From assembly GCF_014652375.1 (NCBI RefSeq), contig NZ_BMYR01000017.1, positions 1 through 38,792 on the forward strand: a stretch of 38,792 nt of DNA, given 5' to 3'. Below, one piece after another: positions 1-7,405 of this stretch. This stretch comes from Alishewanella tabrizica (GTDB lineage Bacteria > Pseudomonadota > Gammaproteobacteria > Enterobacterales > Alteromonadaceae). Positions within the stretch are counted from its first letter, which is position 1. Every line of letters starts with the position of its first letter. The position numbers were made by a program, and so were the translations under genes. Below the pieces are notes generated by a model. That model made no database searches, was not told where the DNA came from, and saw only the letters and a program-made list of their open reading frames with translations.

Positions 1-14
1 AAAACTAAAGAGTA

Positions 15-62
15 GTGGATCACTTTTAGATTGTTGGGGTGGATCACTATTGGGTTGTTGTT
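15..62. repeat. Two-copy 24-bp imperfect tandem repeat
   Basis: Two adjacent 24-bp units start at 15 and 39. Both begin with the same ten bases (GTGGATCACT) and end with TTGTTG plus two bases; about 19 of 22 aligned bases match. The shared start carries a small palindrome (GTG-GAT-CAC). Its role is unknown. The rest of 63-289 is non-coding, with a short GCACC/GGTGC hairpin at 86-99 and a GGCGC/GCGCC hairpin at 138-148. In E. coli murB follows an rRNA operon, but no recognisable 5S rRNA sequence lies in this stretch. Confidence 0.6.
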
Positions 63-232
63 GACAGCAGCAGCAGGATGAGTGGGCACCGGGAGGTGCT
101 TCTCGAAGCCGGTGGAAAAAATTACTACCCAGCTGAGGGCGCTGCGCCGTGCTATTCGCTACTTTTCATAACCTGATGACTCAGCTTTGTGCTTCAATAT
201 TCACTAGCCTGCTGCGTTTCCGATATTTGTAT

Positions 233-261
233 TTGCGCTTGTTGCTAGTGAGCTTTAGAAT
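233..261 (+). promoter_or_regulatory. Putative sigma70 promoter of murB-birA-coaX
   Basis: The -35 box TTGCGC (233-238) and -10 box TAGAAT (256-261) are 17 bases apart, ending 28 bases before the murB start. The same two hexamers with the same spacing occur in front of the tRNA-tufB operon. An 8-bp inverted repeat (201-208 with 244-251) flanks the -35 box. This is a sequence match only; no start site is known. Confidence 0.45.
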
Positions 262-289
262 TGCCCGTACTTAGATAATCGGTTTTGCT

Positions 290-1303
290 ATGCGCACTTT
301 ATATAACCAGCCTGCTGAGGCTTATTCTACATTTCGTCTTAAAAACACGTTGTCTGAAGTCATTGTGATTGATGAACTCTCAGATCTGGCTGTCGTTAAT
401 GCAGAAAATCCACCTGTAATTATTGGCGAAGGTAGTAATACCGTTTTTTTGGCATCTCAAGATCGCCCGCTTCTACGTTTTTTAGCCCAATCTAAAACGG
501 TAACCGCTGAGACCTTACAACACATAGAGCTGCATGTAGAAGCTGGGCATAATTGGCATGAACTCGTAACCTGGGCAGTAACACAACAGCTCTGGGGAAT
601 TGAGAACCAAGCGTTAATCCCCGGATCTGTTGGTGCTGCACCGGTACAGAATATCGGTGCCTATGGGGTAGAATTCTCCGATGTCTGTAGTTATGTTGAT
701 TTTTATGATTGGACGGAACGCAACGTTAGGCGATTAAACAATAATGACTGTCAGTTTGCTTATCGGGATAGTATTTTTAAACACCAATTACAAGGTAAGG
801 GTATTATTGTAGCTGTTGGTTTAAAACTATATAAGGTTCCAAAACCTGTTTTAACTTACCCTGGATTAGATACGTTACCAACTTCGGTTTCACTACAGCA
901 AATTTATCAACAGATAATTGCTATCCGTCAGGCAAAATTACCGGATTATAATGTTATTGCTAACTGTGGTAGCTTTTTTAAAAATCCTGTTATAAGCCAA
1001 TCTCACTATCAAAAATTACAAAGCTCTTTTGCAAAGATCCCAGGATTTAGTGTGGAAAATGGCATTAAAGTCCCGGCAGCATGGCTAATCGATCAGGCCG
1101 GCTTTAAGGGTTATAAGCTTAATAATGTAGGGTGCTATGAACATCAGCCGCTGGTACTCGTTAACTACGGTGGTGCAGATGGTGCAGCATTACTCGATTT
1201 AGTTTGTTTGATCCAACAGAAAATACAAGCACAATTTCAGATTATGTTAGAGCCAGAAGTGCGTTTATTAGACAGCAACGGACACCACTATGTCGAAAGC
1301 TAG
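290..1303 (+). CDS. murB: UDP-N-acetylenolpyruvoylglucosamine reductase (MurB)
   Basis: MurB is the cytosolic FAD enzyme that uses NADPH to reduce UDP-GlcNAc-enolpyruvate to UDP-MurNAc, the second committed step of peptidoglycan precursor synthesis. The 337-residue protein has the usual type I length. Visible motifs are the FAD-binding GEGSN (46-50), the GSVGAAPVQNIGAYGVE block (112-128), YRDSIFKH with the family's catalytic Arg159, NCGSFFKNP with the catalytic Ser228, and EPEVR (321-325) with the active-site Glu. The ATG has no strong Shine-Dalgarno sequence. The 3' end overlaps birA by 14 bases, so the two are probably translationally coupled. The murB-birA pairing is the same as in E. coli. 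Confidence 0.96.
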   Translation: MRTLYNQPAEAYSTFRLKNTLSEVIVIDELSDLAVVNAENPPVIIGEGSNTVFLASQDRPLLRFLAQSKTVTAETLQHIELHVEAGHNWHELVTWAVTQQLWGIENQALIPGSVGAAPVQNIGAYGVEFSDVCSYVDFYDWTERNVRRLNNNDCQFAYRDSIFKHQLQGKGIIVAVGLKLYKVPKPVLTYPGLDTLPTSVSLQQIYQQIIAIRQAKLPDYNVIANCGSFFKNPVISQSHYQKLQSSFAKIPGFSVENGIKVPAAWLIDQAGFKGYKLNNVGCYEHQPLVLVNYGGADGAALLDLVCLIQQKIQAQFQIMLEPEVRLLDSNGHHYVES

Positions 1304-2273
1304 TCTACAAGTACAGCGACAGTTACTTGCAGTTTTAGCTGATGGAGGTTTTCACTCAGGTCAAGCGTTGGCTGAACAATTTGGCGTAAGTCGGACGGCT
1401 ATCGCGAATTACATCAATGATTTGGAGCAGGTTGGTTTAGATGTTTATAAGGTAAAGGGAAAGGGCTATGGTTTAGCTCGTCCGTTACTTTTATTAGATG
1501 CGCAGCGGATAAAAAAATTGCAATCGGTTGGGACGGCGCCAGTCTTCGTGCAGCACATAACAGACTCAACAAATTTACAGCTGCTGCAAATGCTTCAAAA
1601 TGCATCGCCTCCGTTAAAAGCCACGGTTGTTGTAGCTGAAGCGCAGACTGCTGGCCGGGGCCGCCGCGGACGTCAGTGGTATTCGCCTTATGGAAGCAAT
1701 TTGTATTTCAGCTATTACTGGCGGTTAGAACAAGGAGTGCAAGCCGCAATGGGTTTAAGCTTAGTGGCAGGTTGTGCACTATGCAGTTTACTTAGACGCG
1801 AGTATCAAGTTAATGCGCAACTGAAATGGCCAAACGATATTTACATTAATGGCCATAAGATTGCCGGAGTTTTGGTTGAGCTAGCGGGGCAAGCTGATGC
1901 GGCTTGTAATGTGATTATCGGTATTGGATTAAATATTGCTTTACCTGAAACCGCTTTACAACATATCAATCAGCCATATGCCGATCTAACGCAAGCTACC
2001 GGTCAGCTTATTGATCGCAATAAATTAATAGTACAATTACAAGATGAATTAACAAATGCTCTAAATACCTTTGAAATAGAAGGTTTTAAGCCTTTTCAAC
2101 AGATCTTTAATCAGTACGATGTTTTTGCGAAGTGTTTAGTTAGTATAAGTGGTTCAGCTACCGCAAGTGGGATCTGTTTAGGTGTTGATGAAAATGGTGC
2201 AGTTTTGTTAGAACAAGACGGGAATATACAGGCTTATTATGGCGGTGAAATATCGTTAAGGGCTAGCACATAA
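1290..2273 (+). CDS. birA: Biotin-protein ligase / biotin operon repressor (BirA)
   Basis: BirA makes biotinyl-5'-AMP from biotin and ATP and transfers biotin to the acceptor lysine of BCCP. The two-domain form also represses biotin synthesis genes. The 327-residue protein has an N-terminal winged helix-turn-helix (about 8-62, with the SRTAIANYINDLE recognition helix), so it should be the DNA-binding class. The catalytic domain has the adenylate-binding GRGRRGR (122-128) and KWPNDIY (179-185), whose Lys is the family's catalytic residue. A C-terminal SH3-like domain follows at about 275-327. It begins inside murB and its stop codon shares a base with the start of coaX (TAATG). No bio operator was looked for outside the window. 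Confidence 0.95.
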   Translation: MSKASLQVQRQLLAVLADGGFHSGQALAEQFGVSRTAIANYINDLEQVGLDVYKVKGKGYGLARPLLLLDAQRIKKLQSVGTAPVFVQHITDSTNLQLLQMLQNASPPLKATVVVAEAQTAGRGRRGRQWYSPYGSNLYFSYYWRLEQGVQAAMGLSLVAGCALCSLLRREYQVNAQLKWPNDIYINGHKIAGVLVELAGQADAACNVIIGIGLNIALPETALQHINQPYADLTQATGQLIDRNKLIVQLQDELTNALNTFEIEGFKPFQQIFNQYDVFAKCLVSISGSATASGICLGVDENGAVLLEQDGNIQAYYGGEISLRAST

Positions 2274-2968
2274 TGTATTTACTATTAGATGTTGGTAATA
2301 CTCGAACTAAGGCGGTAACTTATCATAATGGGCAGTTTAGACCTTTAACTGAAGTGACAGCTGAAACACTTAAAGATGAAGCTTGGCAAGGGGTTTATGT
2401 GGCAAGTGTGGCAGCTGAGGACAAAATTAGTCTATTAAAACAAAAATTAGAATTAGGTCATGTTCCTTGGCATTTACTGAGAAGTGAAGCAAGTGCTTTC
2501 TCAGTGACAAATTGCTACCAAATGCCAGAAAAGCTTGGCGTGGATCGTTGGCTCGCCCTGCTAGGTGCCGCCACATTATTTGTTAACACTGATCTGCTAA
2601 TAATAGATGCTGGTACCGCGCTCACGTTAGACTGGTTAAATGATAAACAACAACACGAAGGCGGCTGGATAATACCCGGAGTACGTTTGCAACAGGAAGC
2701 CGTAATTAGTAATACCGCCAAAGTACAAAGTCGCCCTGGTGAGGCCAATAGTTTAAGATTGGGTAATGATACGCATAGTTGTGTGGAAAATGGCGCTTTA
2801 GCTGCCGTTACAGGGGCGATTCGACTCGCTTGGCAACTTCGGCCAGCGAAGCACTTATTACTTACAGGTGGTGATGCAGAAAAGCTTACTACCTACTTAA
2901 CAGATCTTCCTGTCTACCATGATCCTTTATTGATATTTCGTGGAGTAGCGCGTTATATCAACAGTTAA
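2273..2968 (+). CDS. coaX: Type III pantothenate kinase (CoaX)
   Basis: CoaX phosphorylates pantothenate, the first step of coenzyme A synthesis. It belongs to the ASKHA fold and, unlike E. coli CoaA, is typically insensitive to CoA feedback and needs a monovalent cation. The 231-residue protein shows the phosphate-binding DVGNT (6-10), GVDRW (89-93) and DAGTA (112-116), all hallmarks of the family, and GGWIIPG (130-136). It overlaps birA by one base, so murB-birA-coaX looks like one translationally coupled unit. In E. coli the corresponding position holds the unrelated coaA, so this is non-orthologous replacement of the same function at the same place. Confidence 0.93.
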   Translation: MYLLLDVGNTRTKAVTYHNGQFRPLTEVTAETLKDEAWQGVYVASVAAEDKISLLKQKLELGHVPWHLLRSEASAFSVTNCYQMPEKLGVDRWLALLGAATLFVNTDLLIIDAGTALTLDWLNDKQQHEGGWIIPGVRLQQEAVISNTAKVQSRPGEANSLRLGNDTHSCVENGALAAVTGAIRLAWQLRPAKHLLLTGGDAEKLTTYLTDLPVYHDPLLIFRGVARYINS

Positions 2969-2977
2969 TCTTTGAAT

Positions 2978-3038
2978 TGCGCAACAATTAGCCGTTCGGC
3001 GAACAAATTATACTTTTTTCGGTTTTTCTTGTTGCGCA
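2978..3038. repeat. 10-bp perfect inverted repeat before the tRNA operon
   Basis: TGCGCAACAA at 2978-2987 is perfectly complementary to TTGTTGCGCA at 3029-3038. The 41-base spacer holds a small GCCG/CGGC hairpin (2991-3000) and T-rich tracts. The right arm contains the -35 box of the tRNA promoter. It could be part of coaX transcription termination or a regulatory site; neither is shown. Confidence 0.55.
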
Positions 3039-3060
3039 GTAACCGCCATTCTACTAGAAT
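3032..3060 (+). promoter_or_regulatory. Promoter of the tRNA-Thr/Gly/Thr-tufB operon
   Basis: TTGCGC (3032-3037), a 17-base spacer, then TAGAAT (3055-3060). It ends 19 bases before the first tRNA. The following bases, TCGCACCC, form a GC-rich discriminator of the kind found at stringently controlled stable RNA promoters. Regulation by ppGpp is inferred from that alone. Confidence 0.7.
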
Positions 3061-3079
3061 TCGCACCCACTGACGTAGT

Positions 3080-3155
<76 letters not shown>

Positions 3156-3194
3156 TTAGTTGTGGATCTCGTCAGGAGAATAGCTACGAATAGG

Positions 3195-3271
<77 letters not shown>

Positions 3272-3282
3272 GATACAAAGTT

Positions 3283-3358
<76 letters not shown>

Positions 3359-3432
3359 TCTTGCATGCCTTCCTCGTTCGCATTACAATCATACATCGTT
3401 AATTCGCCGTTTTGTTTAATAAAGGGTTACTT

Positions 3433-4617
3433 ATGGCTAAGGCTAAATTTGAACGCGTAAAACCGCACGTAAACGTAGGTACTATCGGCCACGTTGACCA
3501 CGGTAAAACTACTCTGACAGCTGCTATCACTAACGTATTAGCTAAGCATTACGGCGGTCAGGCATTTGCTTTCGATCAAATTGATAAAGCACCAGAAGAA
3601 AAAGCTCGTGGTATCACGATCAATACTTCACACGTAGAATATGACACGCCAACACGCCACTATGCGCACGTTGACTGTCCAGGTCACGCCGACTATGTTA
3701 AGAACATGATCACAGGTGCTGCACAGATGGACGGCGCAATCCTGGTAGTAGCAGCGACTGACGGCCCAATGCCACAAACACGTGAGCACATCCTGTTATC
3801 ACGTCAGGTAGGCGTACCGTACATCATCGTGTTCATGAACAAGTGTGACATGGTAGATGACGAAGAATTATTAGAATTAGTAGAAATGGAAGTGCGTGAG
3901 CTTCTTTCAGACTACGACTTCCCAGGTGATGACCTGCCAGTAATCCGTGGTTCAGCCTTAAAAGGTCTGGAAGGCGATGCTGAGTGGGAAAAGAAAATCC
4001 TGGAATTAGGCGAAGCGTTAGATACTTACATCCCAGAGCCAGTACGTGCGATTGATAAGCCATTCATCATGCCAATCGAAGACGTATTCTCAATTGCTGG
4101 TCGTGGTACTGTAGTAACAGGCCGTGTAGAGCAGGGTATCGTTAAAGTAGGTGAGACCGTAGAAATCGTTGGTATCAAAGATACTGTTGCTACTACCTGT
4201 ACTGGTGTAGAAATGTTCCGTAAGCTGTTAGACGAAGGTCGTGCAGGTGAGAACATTGGTGCCTTATTACGTGGTACTAAGCGTGAAGACGTAGAACGTG
4301 GTCAAGTACTTGCTAAGCCAGGTTCAATCAAGCCACACACTAAGTTCGAAGGCGAAGTGTACGTATTGTCAAAAGAAGAAGGCGGTCGTCACACGCCATT
4401 CTTCAAAGGCTACCGTCCACAGTTCTACTTCCGTACTACAGACGTAACTGGCGCAGTTGAGCTGCCAGAAGGCGTAGAGATGGTAATGCCAGGCGACAAC
4501 TTGAAGTTTGTTGTTGAACTGATTTGCCCAATCGCGATGGACGAAGGTTTACGCTTCGCTATCCGTGAAGGTGGCCGTACAGTAGGTGCTGGTGTAGTAT
4601 CAAAAATCATCGCGTAA
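3433..4617 (+). CDS. tufB: Translation elongation factor Tu (tRNA-linked copy)
   Basis: EF-Tu carries aminoacyl-tRNA to the ribosomal A site as a GTP complex. The 394-residue protein has the GTPase motifs GHVDHGKT (19-26), RGITI (59-63), DCPGH and NKCD, followed by the two beta-barrel domains. The start at 3433 gives the standard N terminus [14 protein letters not shown]. An upstream in-frame start at 3412 would add seven unrelated residues, so I rejected it. The protein differs from the tufA product at one residue only (Thr74 here, Ser74 there). Co-transcription with the tRNAs is likely. Confidence 0.98.
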   Translation: MAKAKFERVKPHVNVGTIGHVDHGKTTLTAAITNVLAKHYGGQAFAFDQIDKAPEEKARGITINTSHVEYDTPTRHYAHVDCPGHADYVKNMITGAAQMDGAILVVAATDGPMPQTREHILLSRQVGVPYIIVFMNKCDMVDDEELLELVEMEVRELLSDYDFPGDDLPVIRGSALKGLEGDAEWEKKILELGEALDTYIPEPVRAIDKPFIMPIEDVFSIAGRGTVVTGRVEQGIVKVGETVEIVGIKDTVATTCTGVEMFRKLLDEGRAGENIGALLRGTKREDVERGQVLAKPGSIKPHTKFEGEVYVLSKEEGGRHTPFFKGYRPQFYFRTTDVTGAVELPEGVEMVMPGDNLKFVVELICPIAMDEGLRFAIREGGRTVGAGVVSKIIA

Positions 4618-4644
4618 TTATTGATTTCGCATTGATGTAAAAAG

Positions 4645-4667
4645 AAGGCTCCGTTTGGGGCCTTTTT
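4645..4667 (+). terminator. Intrinsic terminator of tufB
   Basis: The 8-bp stem AAGGCTCC/GGGGCCTT (one G-U pair) with a GTTT loop is followed by a T tract. The 50 bases after the tufB stop, including this hairpin, are identical to those after tufA. Confidence 0.9.
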
Positions 4668-4710
4668 GTTATTTAATATTCTAAAAATTATGCAATAAGA
4701 TATTGTAAGC

Positions 4711-4738
4711 TTGTTTTAGCACGCCAAGGCAGTATAAT
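4711..4738 (+). promoter_or_regulatory. Putative distal promoter of tRNA-Trp-secE-nusG
   Basis: TTGTTT (4711-4716), a 16-base spacer, then a consensus TATAAT (4733-4738) with a GC-rich GGGCGGC downstream. Confidence 0.55.
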
Positions 4739-4748
4739 GGGCGGCTAT

Positions 4749-4777
4749 TTAACGGCACGGCAAAATCACCGTATAAT
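4749..4777 (+). promoter_or_regulatory. Putative proximal promoter of tRNA-Trp-secE-nusG
   Basis: A weak -35 TTAACG (4749-4754), 17 bases, then consensus TATAAT (4772-4777), 20 bases before the tRNA. The discriminator reads GCGTG. Together with the site 39 bases upstream it would make a tandem promoter pair. Confidence 0.6.
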
Positions 4778-4797
4778 GCGTGTTGTTTTATTTTCGT

Positions 4798-4874
4798 AGG
4801 GGCATAGTTCCAATTGGTAGAACAGCGGTCTCCAAAACCGATGGTTGGGGGTTCGAATCCCTCTGCCCCTGCCA
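4798..4874 (+). tRNA. trpT: tRNA-Trp (anticodon CCA)
   Basis: The acceptor stem is AGGGGCA/TGCCCCT with discriminator G and encoded CCA (4872-4874); the anticodon CCA is at 4832-4834. It is 77 bases long, one more than E. coli, because of an extra D-loop base. Position 27-43 of the anticodon stem is a G-A mismatch and the T stem has one G-U pair. No second tRNA-Trp is visible in the window. Placement between tufB and secE is common in Vibrio- and Pseudomonas-type gammaproteobacteria. Confidence 0.96.
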
Positions 4875-4959
4875 CTATTTTCGGGTTCGGACACCTTGCC
4901 GAGCCATTATGCATGTTTATATCATTAGCATAAGTAAGCCAAATTAAGTGAGTGGAAGC

Positions 4960-5334
4960 ATGAGTGCAACAAGCGAAGCCCCAAAAAGCGGATTAGATCT
5001 GGTTAAATGGTTGTTAGTGCTAGTGATATTGTCACTGGTCGTGGTTGGTAATTACATTTATGAATTATCGAGTCTGGAAAGAGCGATTGCCATTGTTGTG
5101 CTAGTAGCGGCTGCAGGTTTTGTTGCTGCACAAACCACCAAAGGAAAGATTTTTCTCAATTTTGCTAAAGAGTCACGCACTGAAGTTCGCAAAGTAGTAT
5201 GGCCAACTCGTCAAGAAACCATGCAAACCACCATTATTGTGATTATTGCTACCATTATTATGGGGCTTATTTTGTGGGGGCTTGACGCAATTTTATTACG
5301 TGTTGTGTCTTTCTTTACCGGACTGGGGATGTAA
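4960..5334 (+). CDS. secE: Preprotein translocase subunit SecE
   Basis: SecE is the essential clamp of the SecYEG protein-conducting channel in the inner membrane. The 124-residue form has the three transmembrane segments of the proteobacterial long type (about 14-32, 38-55 and 90-113) and the conserved amphipathic helix motif ESRTEVRKVVWPTRQE just before the last one. I chose the ATG at 4960. An in-frame GTG at 4948 would add four residues (128 aa), but the purine-rich AGTGGA precedes the ATG. nusG follows after three bases, so the two are co-transcribed and probably coupled. Confidence 0.93.
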   Translation: MSATSEAPKSGLDLVKWLLVLVILSLVVVGNYIYELSSLERAIAIVVLVAAAGFVAAQTTKGKIFLNFAKESRTEVRKVVWPTRQETMQTTIIVIIATIIMGLILWGLDAILLRVVSFFTGLGM

Positions 5335-5337
5335 GTT

Positions 5338-5877
5338 ATGGCTGAAAAAATGCGTTGGTACGTCGTGCAAGCCTTTTCAGGTTTCGAGCAGCGAGTGGCT
5401 ACCTCCTTACGTGAACATATCAAAATCCATAGCATGGAAGAAAAGTTTGGCGAAGTGCTAGTACCAACTGAAGAAGTTGTTGAAATGCGTGCGGGTCAAA
5501 AACGTAAATCTGAGCGCAAATTCTTTCCTGGCTACGTGTTAGTGCAAATGGAAATGTGCGAAGAAGCGTGGCACTTAGTAAAAAGTGTGCCTCGCGTATT
5601 AGGTTTTATCGGTGGCACTTCAGATCGTCCAGCGCCTATTTCTGAAAAAGAAGCGATGACGATATTAAATCGCTTACAAGATAATGCAGATAAACCTAAG
5701 CCGAAAACACTGTTTGAAGCCGGTGAAGTTGTCCGTGTTACTGAAGGTCCATTCGCCGACTTTAATGGCGTTGTAGAAGAAGTCGATTATGAGAAAAGTC
5801 GCGTAAAAGTGTCTGTTTTAATCTTCGGCCGTGCTACGCCTGTAGAACTTGAATTTGGTCAAGTCGAAAAAGCTTAA
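5338..5877 (+). CDS. nusG: Transcription termination/antitermination factor NusG
   Basis: NusG binds the RNA polymerase clamp, suppresses pausing, and links polymerase to Rho or to ribosomal protein S10. The 179-residue protein has the NGN domain (about 1-115, with [12 protein letters not shown] and [11 protein letters not shown]) and a C-terminal KOW domain (about 125-179, with [20 protein letters not shown]). It is two residues shorter than E. coli NusG, the difference being at the N terminus. It is the last gene of the tRNA-Trp-secE-nusG unit and is followed by a strong hairpin that overlaps the next promoter. Its partner proteins S10 and RNA polymerase are encoded in the same window. Confidence 0.97.
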   Translation: MAEKMRWYVVQAFSGFEQRVATSLREHIKIHSMEEKFGEVLVPTEEVVEMRAGQKRKSERKFFPGYVLVQMEMCEEAWHLVKSVPRVLGFIGGTSDRPAPISEKEAMTILNRLQDNADKPKPKTLFEAGEVVRVTEGPFADFNGVVEEVDYEKSRVKVSVLIFGRATPVELEFGQVEKA

Positions 5878-5885
5878 ATTACAAC

Positions 5886-5914
5886 TTGTATCGGGGCGCT
5901 GATTAAAATATAAT
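5886..5914 (+). promoter_or_regulatory. Promoter of the rplKA (L11) operon
   Basis: TTGTAT (5886-5891), a 17-base spacer, then consensus TATAAT (5909-5914), followed by CTGCGCCC, a GC-rich discriminator. Transcription would begin near 5921. The -10 box lies inside the nusG terminator hairpin. Confidence 0.75.
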
Positions 5915-5927
5915 CTGCGCCCTTTTT
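5894..5927 (+). terminator. Intrinsic terminator of nusG
   Basis: GGGCGC-T-GATTA (5894-5905) pairs with TAATC-T-GCGCCC (5911-5922), giving 11 base pairs with one T-T mismatch and an AAATA loop. TTTTT follows at 5923-5927. RNA started at the overlapping rplK promoter would lack the left arm, so it should escape termination. Confidence 0.85.
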
Positions 5928-5934
5928 ATCGTTT

Positions 5935-5981
5935 GGGAAGCCGTTTGAGTAAGTGTCCTCGCACTTACAAGGCTAAGACCC
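5935..5981 (+). promoter_or_regulatory. Probable L1-binding site in the rplK leader
   Basis: Nested pairings GGG/CCC (5935-5937 with 5979-5981), GCC/GGC (5940-5942 with 5971-5973) and GTAAGTG/CACTTAC (5949-5955 with 5962-5968) form an interrupted stem with internal loops just before rplK. In E. coli L1 binds a structure of this kind in the L11 leader to repress translation. The function here is inferred from position and shape. Confidence 0.6.
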
Positions 5982-5998
5982 ACTAACAGAGGTGAAAC

Positions 5999-6427
5999 AT
6001 GGCAAAGAAAGTCACTGCACTTATTAAACTGCAGGTAAAAGCCGGTATGGCAAACCCGTCGCCACCAGTAGGTCCGGCGTTAGGTCAACACGGTGTTAAC
6101 ATCATGGAATTCTGTAAAGGCTTTAACGCTCGCACAGAAAGTCTTGAAAAAGGCATGCCAATTCCTGTTGTTATTACAGTATATAGCGATCGTTCTTTCA
6201 CGTTCGAAACTCGCACTCCACCAGCGTCTTTCTTATTATTGAAAGCGGCTGGCCTGAAGAGTGGTTCTGGTCGTCCTAATACCCAGAAAGTTGGCAAAAT
6301 TTCAGCTGCTCAGATTGAAGAGATCGTTAAGGTCAAACAACCTGATTTAACAGCTGCAGATCATGCTGCTGCGGTGCGTACCATTGAAGGTACTGCTCGT
6401 TCAATGGGCTTAGTGGTGGAGGGCTAA
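5999..6427 (+). CDS. rplK: 50S ribosomal protein L11
   Basis: L11 sits in the GTPase-associated centre of 23S rRNA, responds to factor binding and is needed for RelA activation on stalled ribosomes. The 142-residue length is standard. The proline-rich N-terminal segment [19 protein letters not shown] (about 18-36), where thiostrepton acts in the family, is intact. The C-terminal RNA-binding domain carries the GSGRPN loop. A strong Shine-Dalgarno sequence (AGAGGTG) precedes the ATG. rplA starts four bases after its stop, and the pair is probably controlled by L1 through the leader. Confidence 0.98.
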   Translation: MAKKVTALIKLQVKAGMANPSPPVGPALGQHGVNIMEFCKGFNARTESLEKGMPIPVVITVYSDRSFTFETRTPPASFLLLKAAGLKSGSGRPNTQKVGKISAAQIEEIVKVKQPDLTAADHAAAVRTIEGTARSMGLVVEG

Positions 6428-6430
6428 TCG

Positions 6431-7132
6431 ATGGCTAAATTAACAAAACGCGCTAAGTTAATCCGTTCTAAAGTGGATTCAACTCGCGAGTATGATATCA
6501 ATGAAGCTGTTGCTTTATTGAAAGAATTAACTGCTGGTAAGTTCCTTGAAAGCGTTGATGTTGCAGTAAACCTGGGTATTGACGCACGTAAATCTGATCA
6601 GAACGTACGTGGTGCCACAGTGTTACCACACGGTACTGGTCGCACAGTACGTGTTGCAGTATTCACCCAAGGTGCTAATGCTGAAGCTGCGAAAGCTGCT
6701 GGTGCAGATATCGTTGGTATGGAAGACTTAGCTGAACAAGTTAAGAAAGGCGTAATGAATTTCGACGTGGTTATTGCTTCTCCTGATGCAATGCGTGTTG
6801 TAGGTATGTTAGGTCAAATTTTAGGCCCACGCGGTCTGATGCCAAACCCGAAAACTGGTACTGTTACCCCTAACGTAGCAGAAGCGGTTAAAAATGCTAA
6901 AGCCGGTCAGGTTCGTTACCGTAATGACAAGAATGGTATTATCCATTCAACTATCGGCAAAATCGATTTCGATGCTGATAAACTGAAAGAAAACTTAGAA
7001 GCTTTATTAATTGCATTGAAGCGTGCTAAGCCTTCAGTAGCAAAAGGTGTGTATATCAAGAAAGTAACCCTTTCTTCTACACACGGTGCAGGGTTAACTC
7101 TGAGCCAAGCTTCATTAAGTGCTGTAGTATAA
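6431..7132 (+). CDS. rplA: 50S ribosomal protein L1
   Basis: L1 forms the mobile stalk at the ribosomal E site and helps release deacylated tRNA. In E. coli it also represses its own operon by binding the rplK leader. The 233-residue protein (E. coli 234) has the two-domain layout, with the conserved [14 protein letters not shown] segment (about residues 130-145) and [14 protein letters not shown] in the RNA-binding domain. It lies close behind rplK. A promoter and a terminator-like hairpin follow its stop, so transcription of rplJL probably gets a fresh start here. Confidence 0.98.
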   Translation: MAKLTKRAKLIRSKVDSTREYDINEAVALLKELTAGKFLESVDVAVNLGIDARKSDQNVRGATVLPHGTGRTVRVAVFTQGANAEAAKAAGADIVGMEDLAEQVKKGVMNFDVVIASPDAMRVVGMLGQILGPRGLMPNPKTGTVTPNVAEAVKNAKAGQVRYRNDKNGIIHSTIGKIDFDADKLKENLEALLIALKRAKPSVAKGVYIKKVTLSSTHGAGLTLSQASLSAVV

Positions 7133-7136
7133 GCGC

Positions 7137-7165
7137 TTTACAGCAAGGGTAGGTTAATTTATAAT
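7137..7165 (+). promoter_or_regulatory. Promoter of the rplJL-rpoBC operon
   Basis: TTTACA (7137-7142), 17 bases, then consensus TATAAT (7160-7165), followed by CTCGCCCTC. The -10 and discriminator are almost the same as at rplK. This corresponds in place to the E. coli rplJ promoter. Confidence 0.75.
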
Positions 7166-7180
7166 CTCGCCCTCGTTTTT
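7146..7180 (+). terminator. Terminator-like hairpin after rplA
   Basis: AGGG-T-AGGTTA (7146-7156) can pair with TAATCT-CG-CCCT (7162-7173), giving ten pairs with a small internal loop, followed by CGTTTTT. It contains the rplJ -10 box. It is weaker than the nusG hairpin and may only attenuate. Confidence 0.5.
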
Positions 7181-7186
7181 AGGGTA

Positions 7187-7291
7187 GAAGCTAGGCCGTC
7201 AAAAGCGCTAGCTTCCGTCCAAGACCGTAGGTGTCACAACGCTTTTTTGAGTAGCGTGACTTAAAATAACCAACCTACGCAGACGGTGTAG
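7187..7291 (+). promoter_or_regulatory. L10 leader (autoregulatory RNA of rplJL)
   Basis: A first hairpin pairs GAAGCTAG (7187-7194) with CTAGCTTC (7208-7215). The conserved L10 element follows: CGTAGGT (7226-7232) pairs with ACCTACG (7273-7279) next to CAGACGGTG, with an inner GTCA/TGAC-CGCT/AGCG stem. In E. coli the L10-L12 complex binds this element and blocks rplJ translation. Three more hairpins lie between 7291 and 7385 (for example CCGAGCA/TGCTCGG at 7367-7383) before the AGGAGTT ribosome-binding site. Confidence 0.85.
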
Positions 7292-7405
7292 GCCCCAGAA
7301 AGAATTAAATTCCTTCTGGTCTCACCGTAAATCGCGCGCTGGCAACCGCCAGCGATGTGTAGGCAACCGAGCATAATGCTCGGATGAACCAGGAGTTAAG
7401 AGCCA

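Noticed and set aside
4681..4914. 77-codon minus-strand frame across tRNA-Trp containing AEGFEPPT
   Set aside because: This is the well-known false protein made by translating the reverse complement of a tRNA (T arm and anticodon arm); the tRNA explains the sequence.
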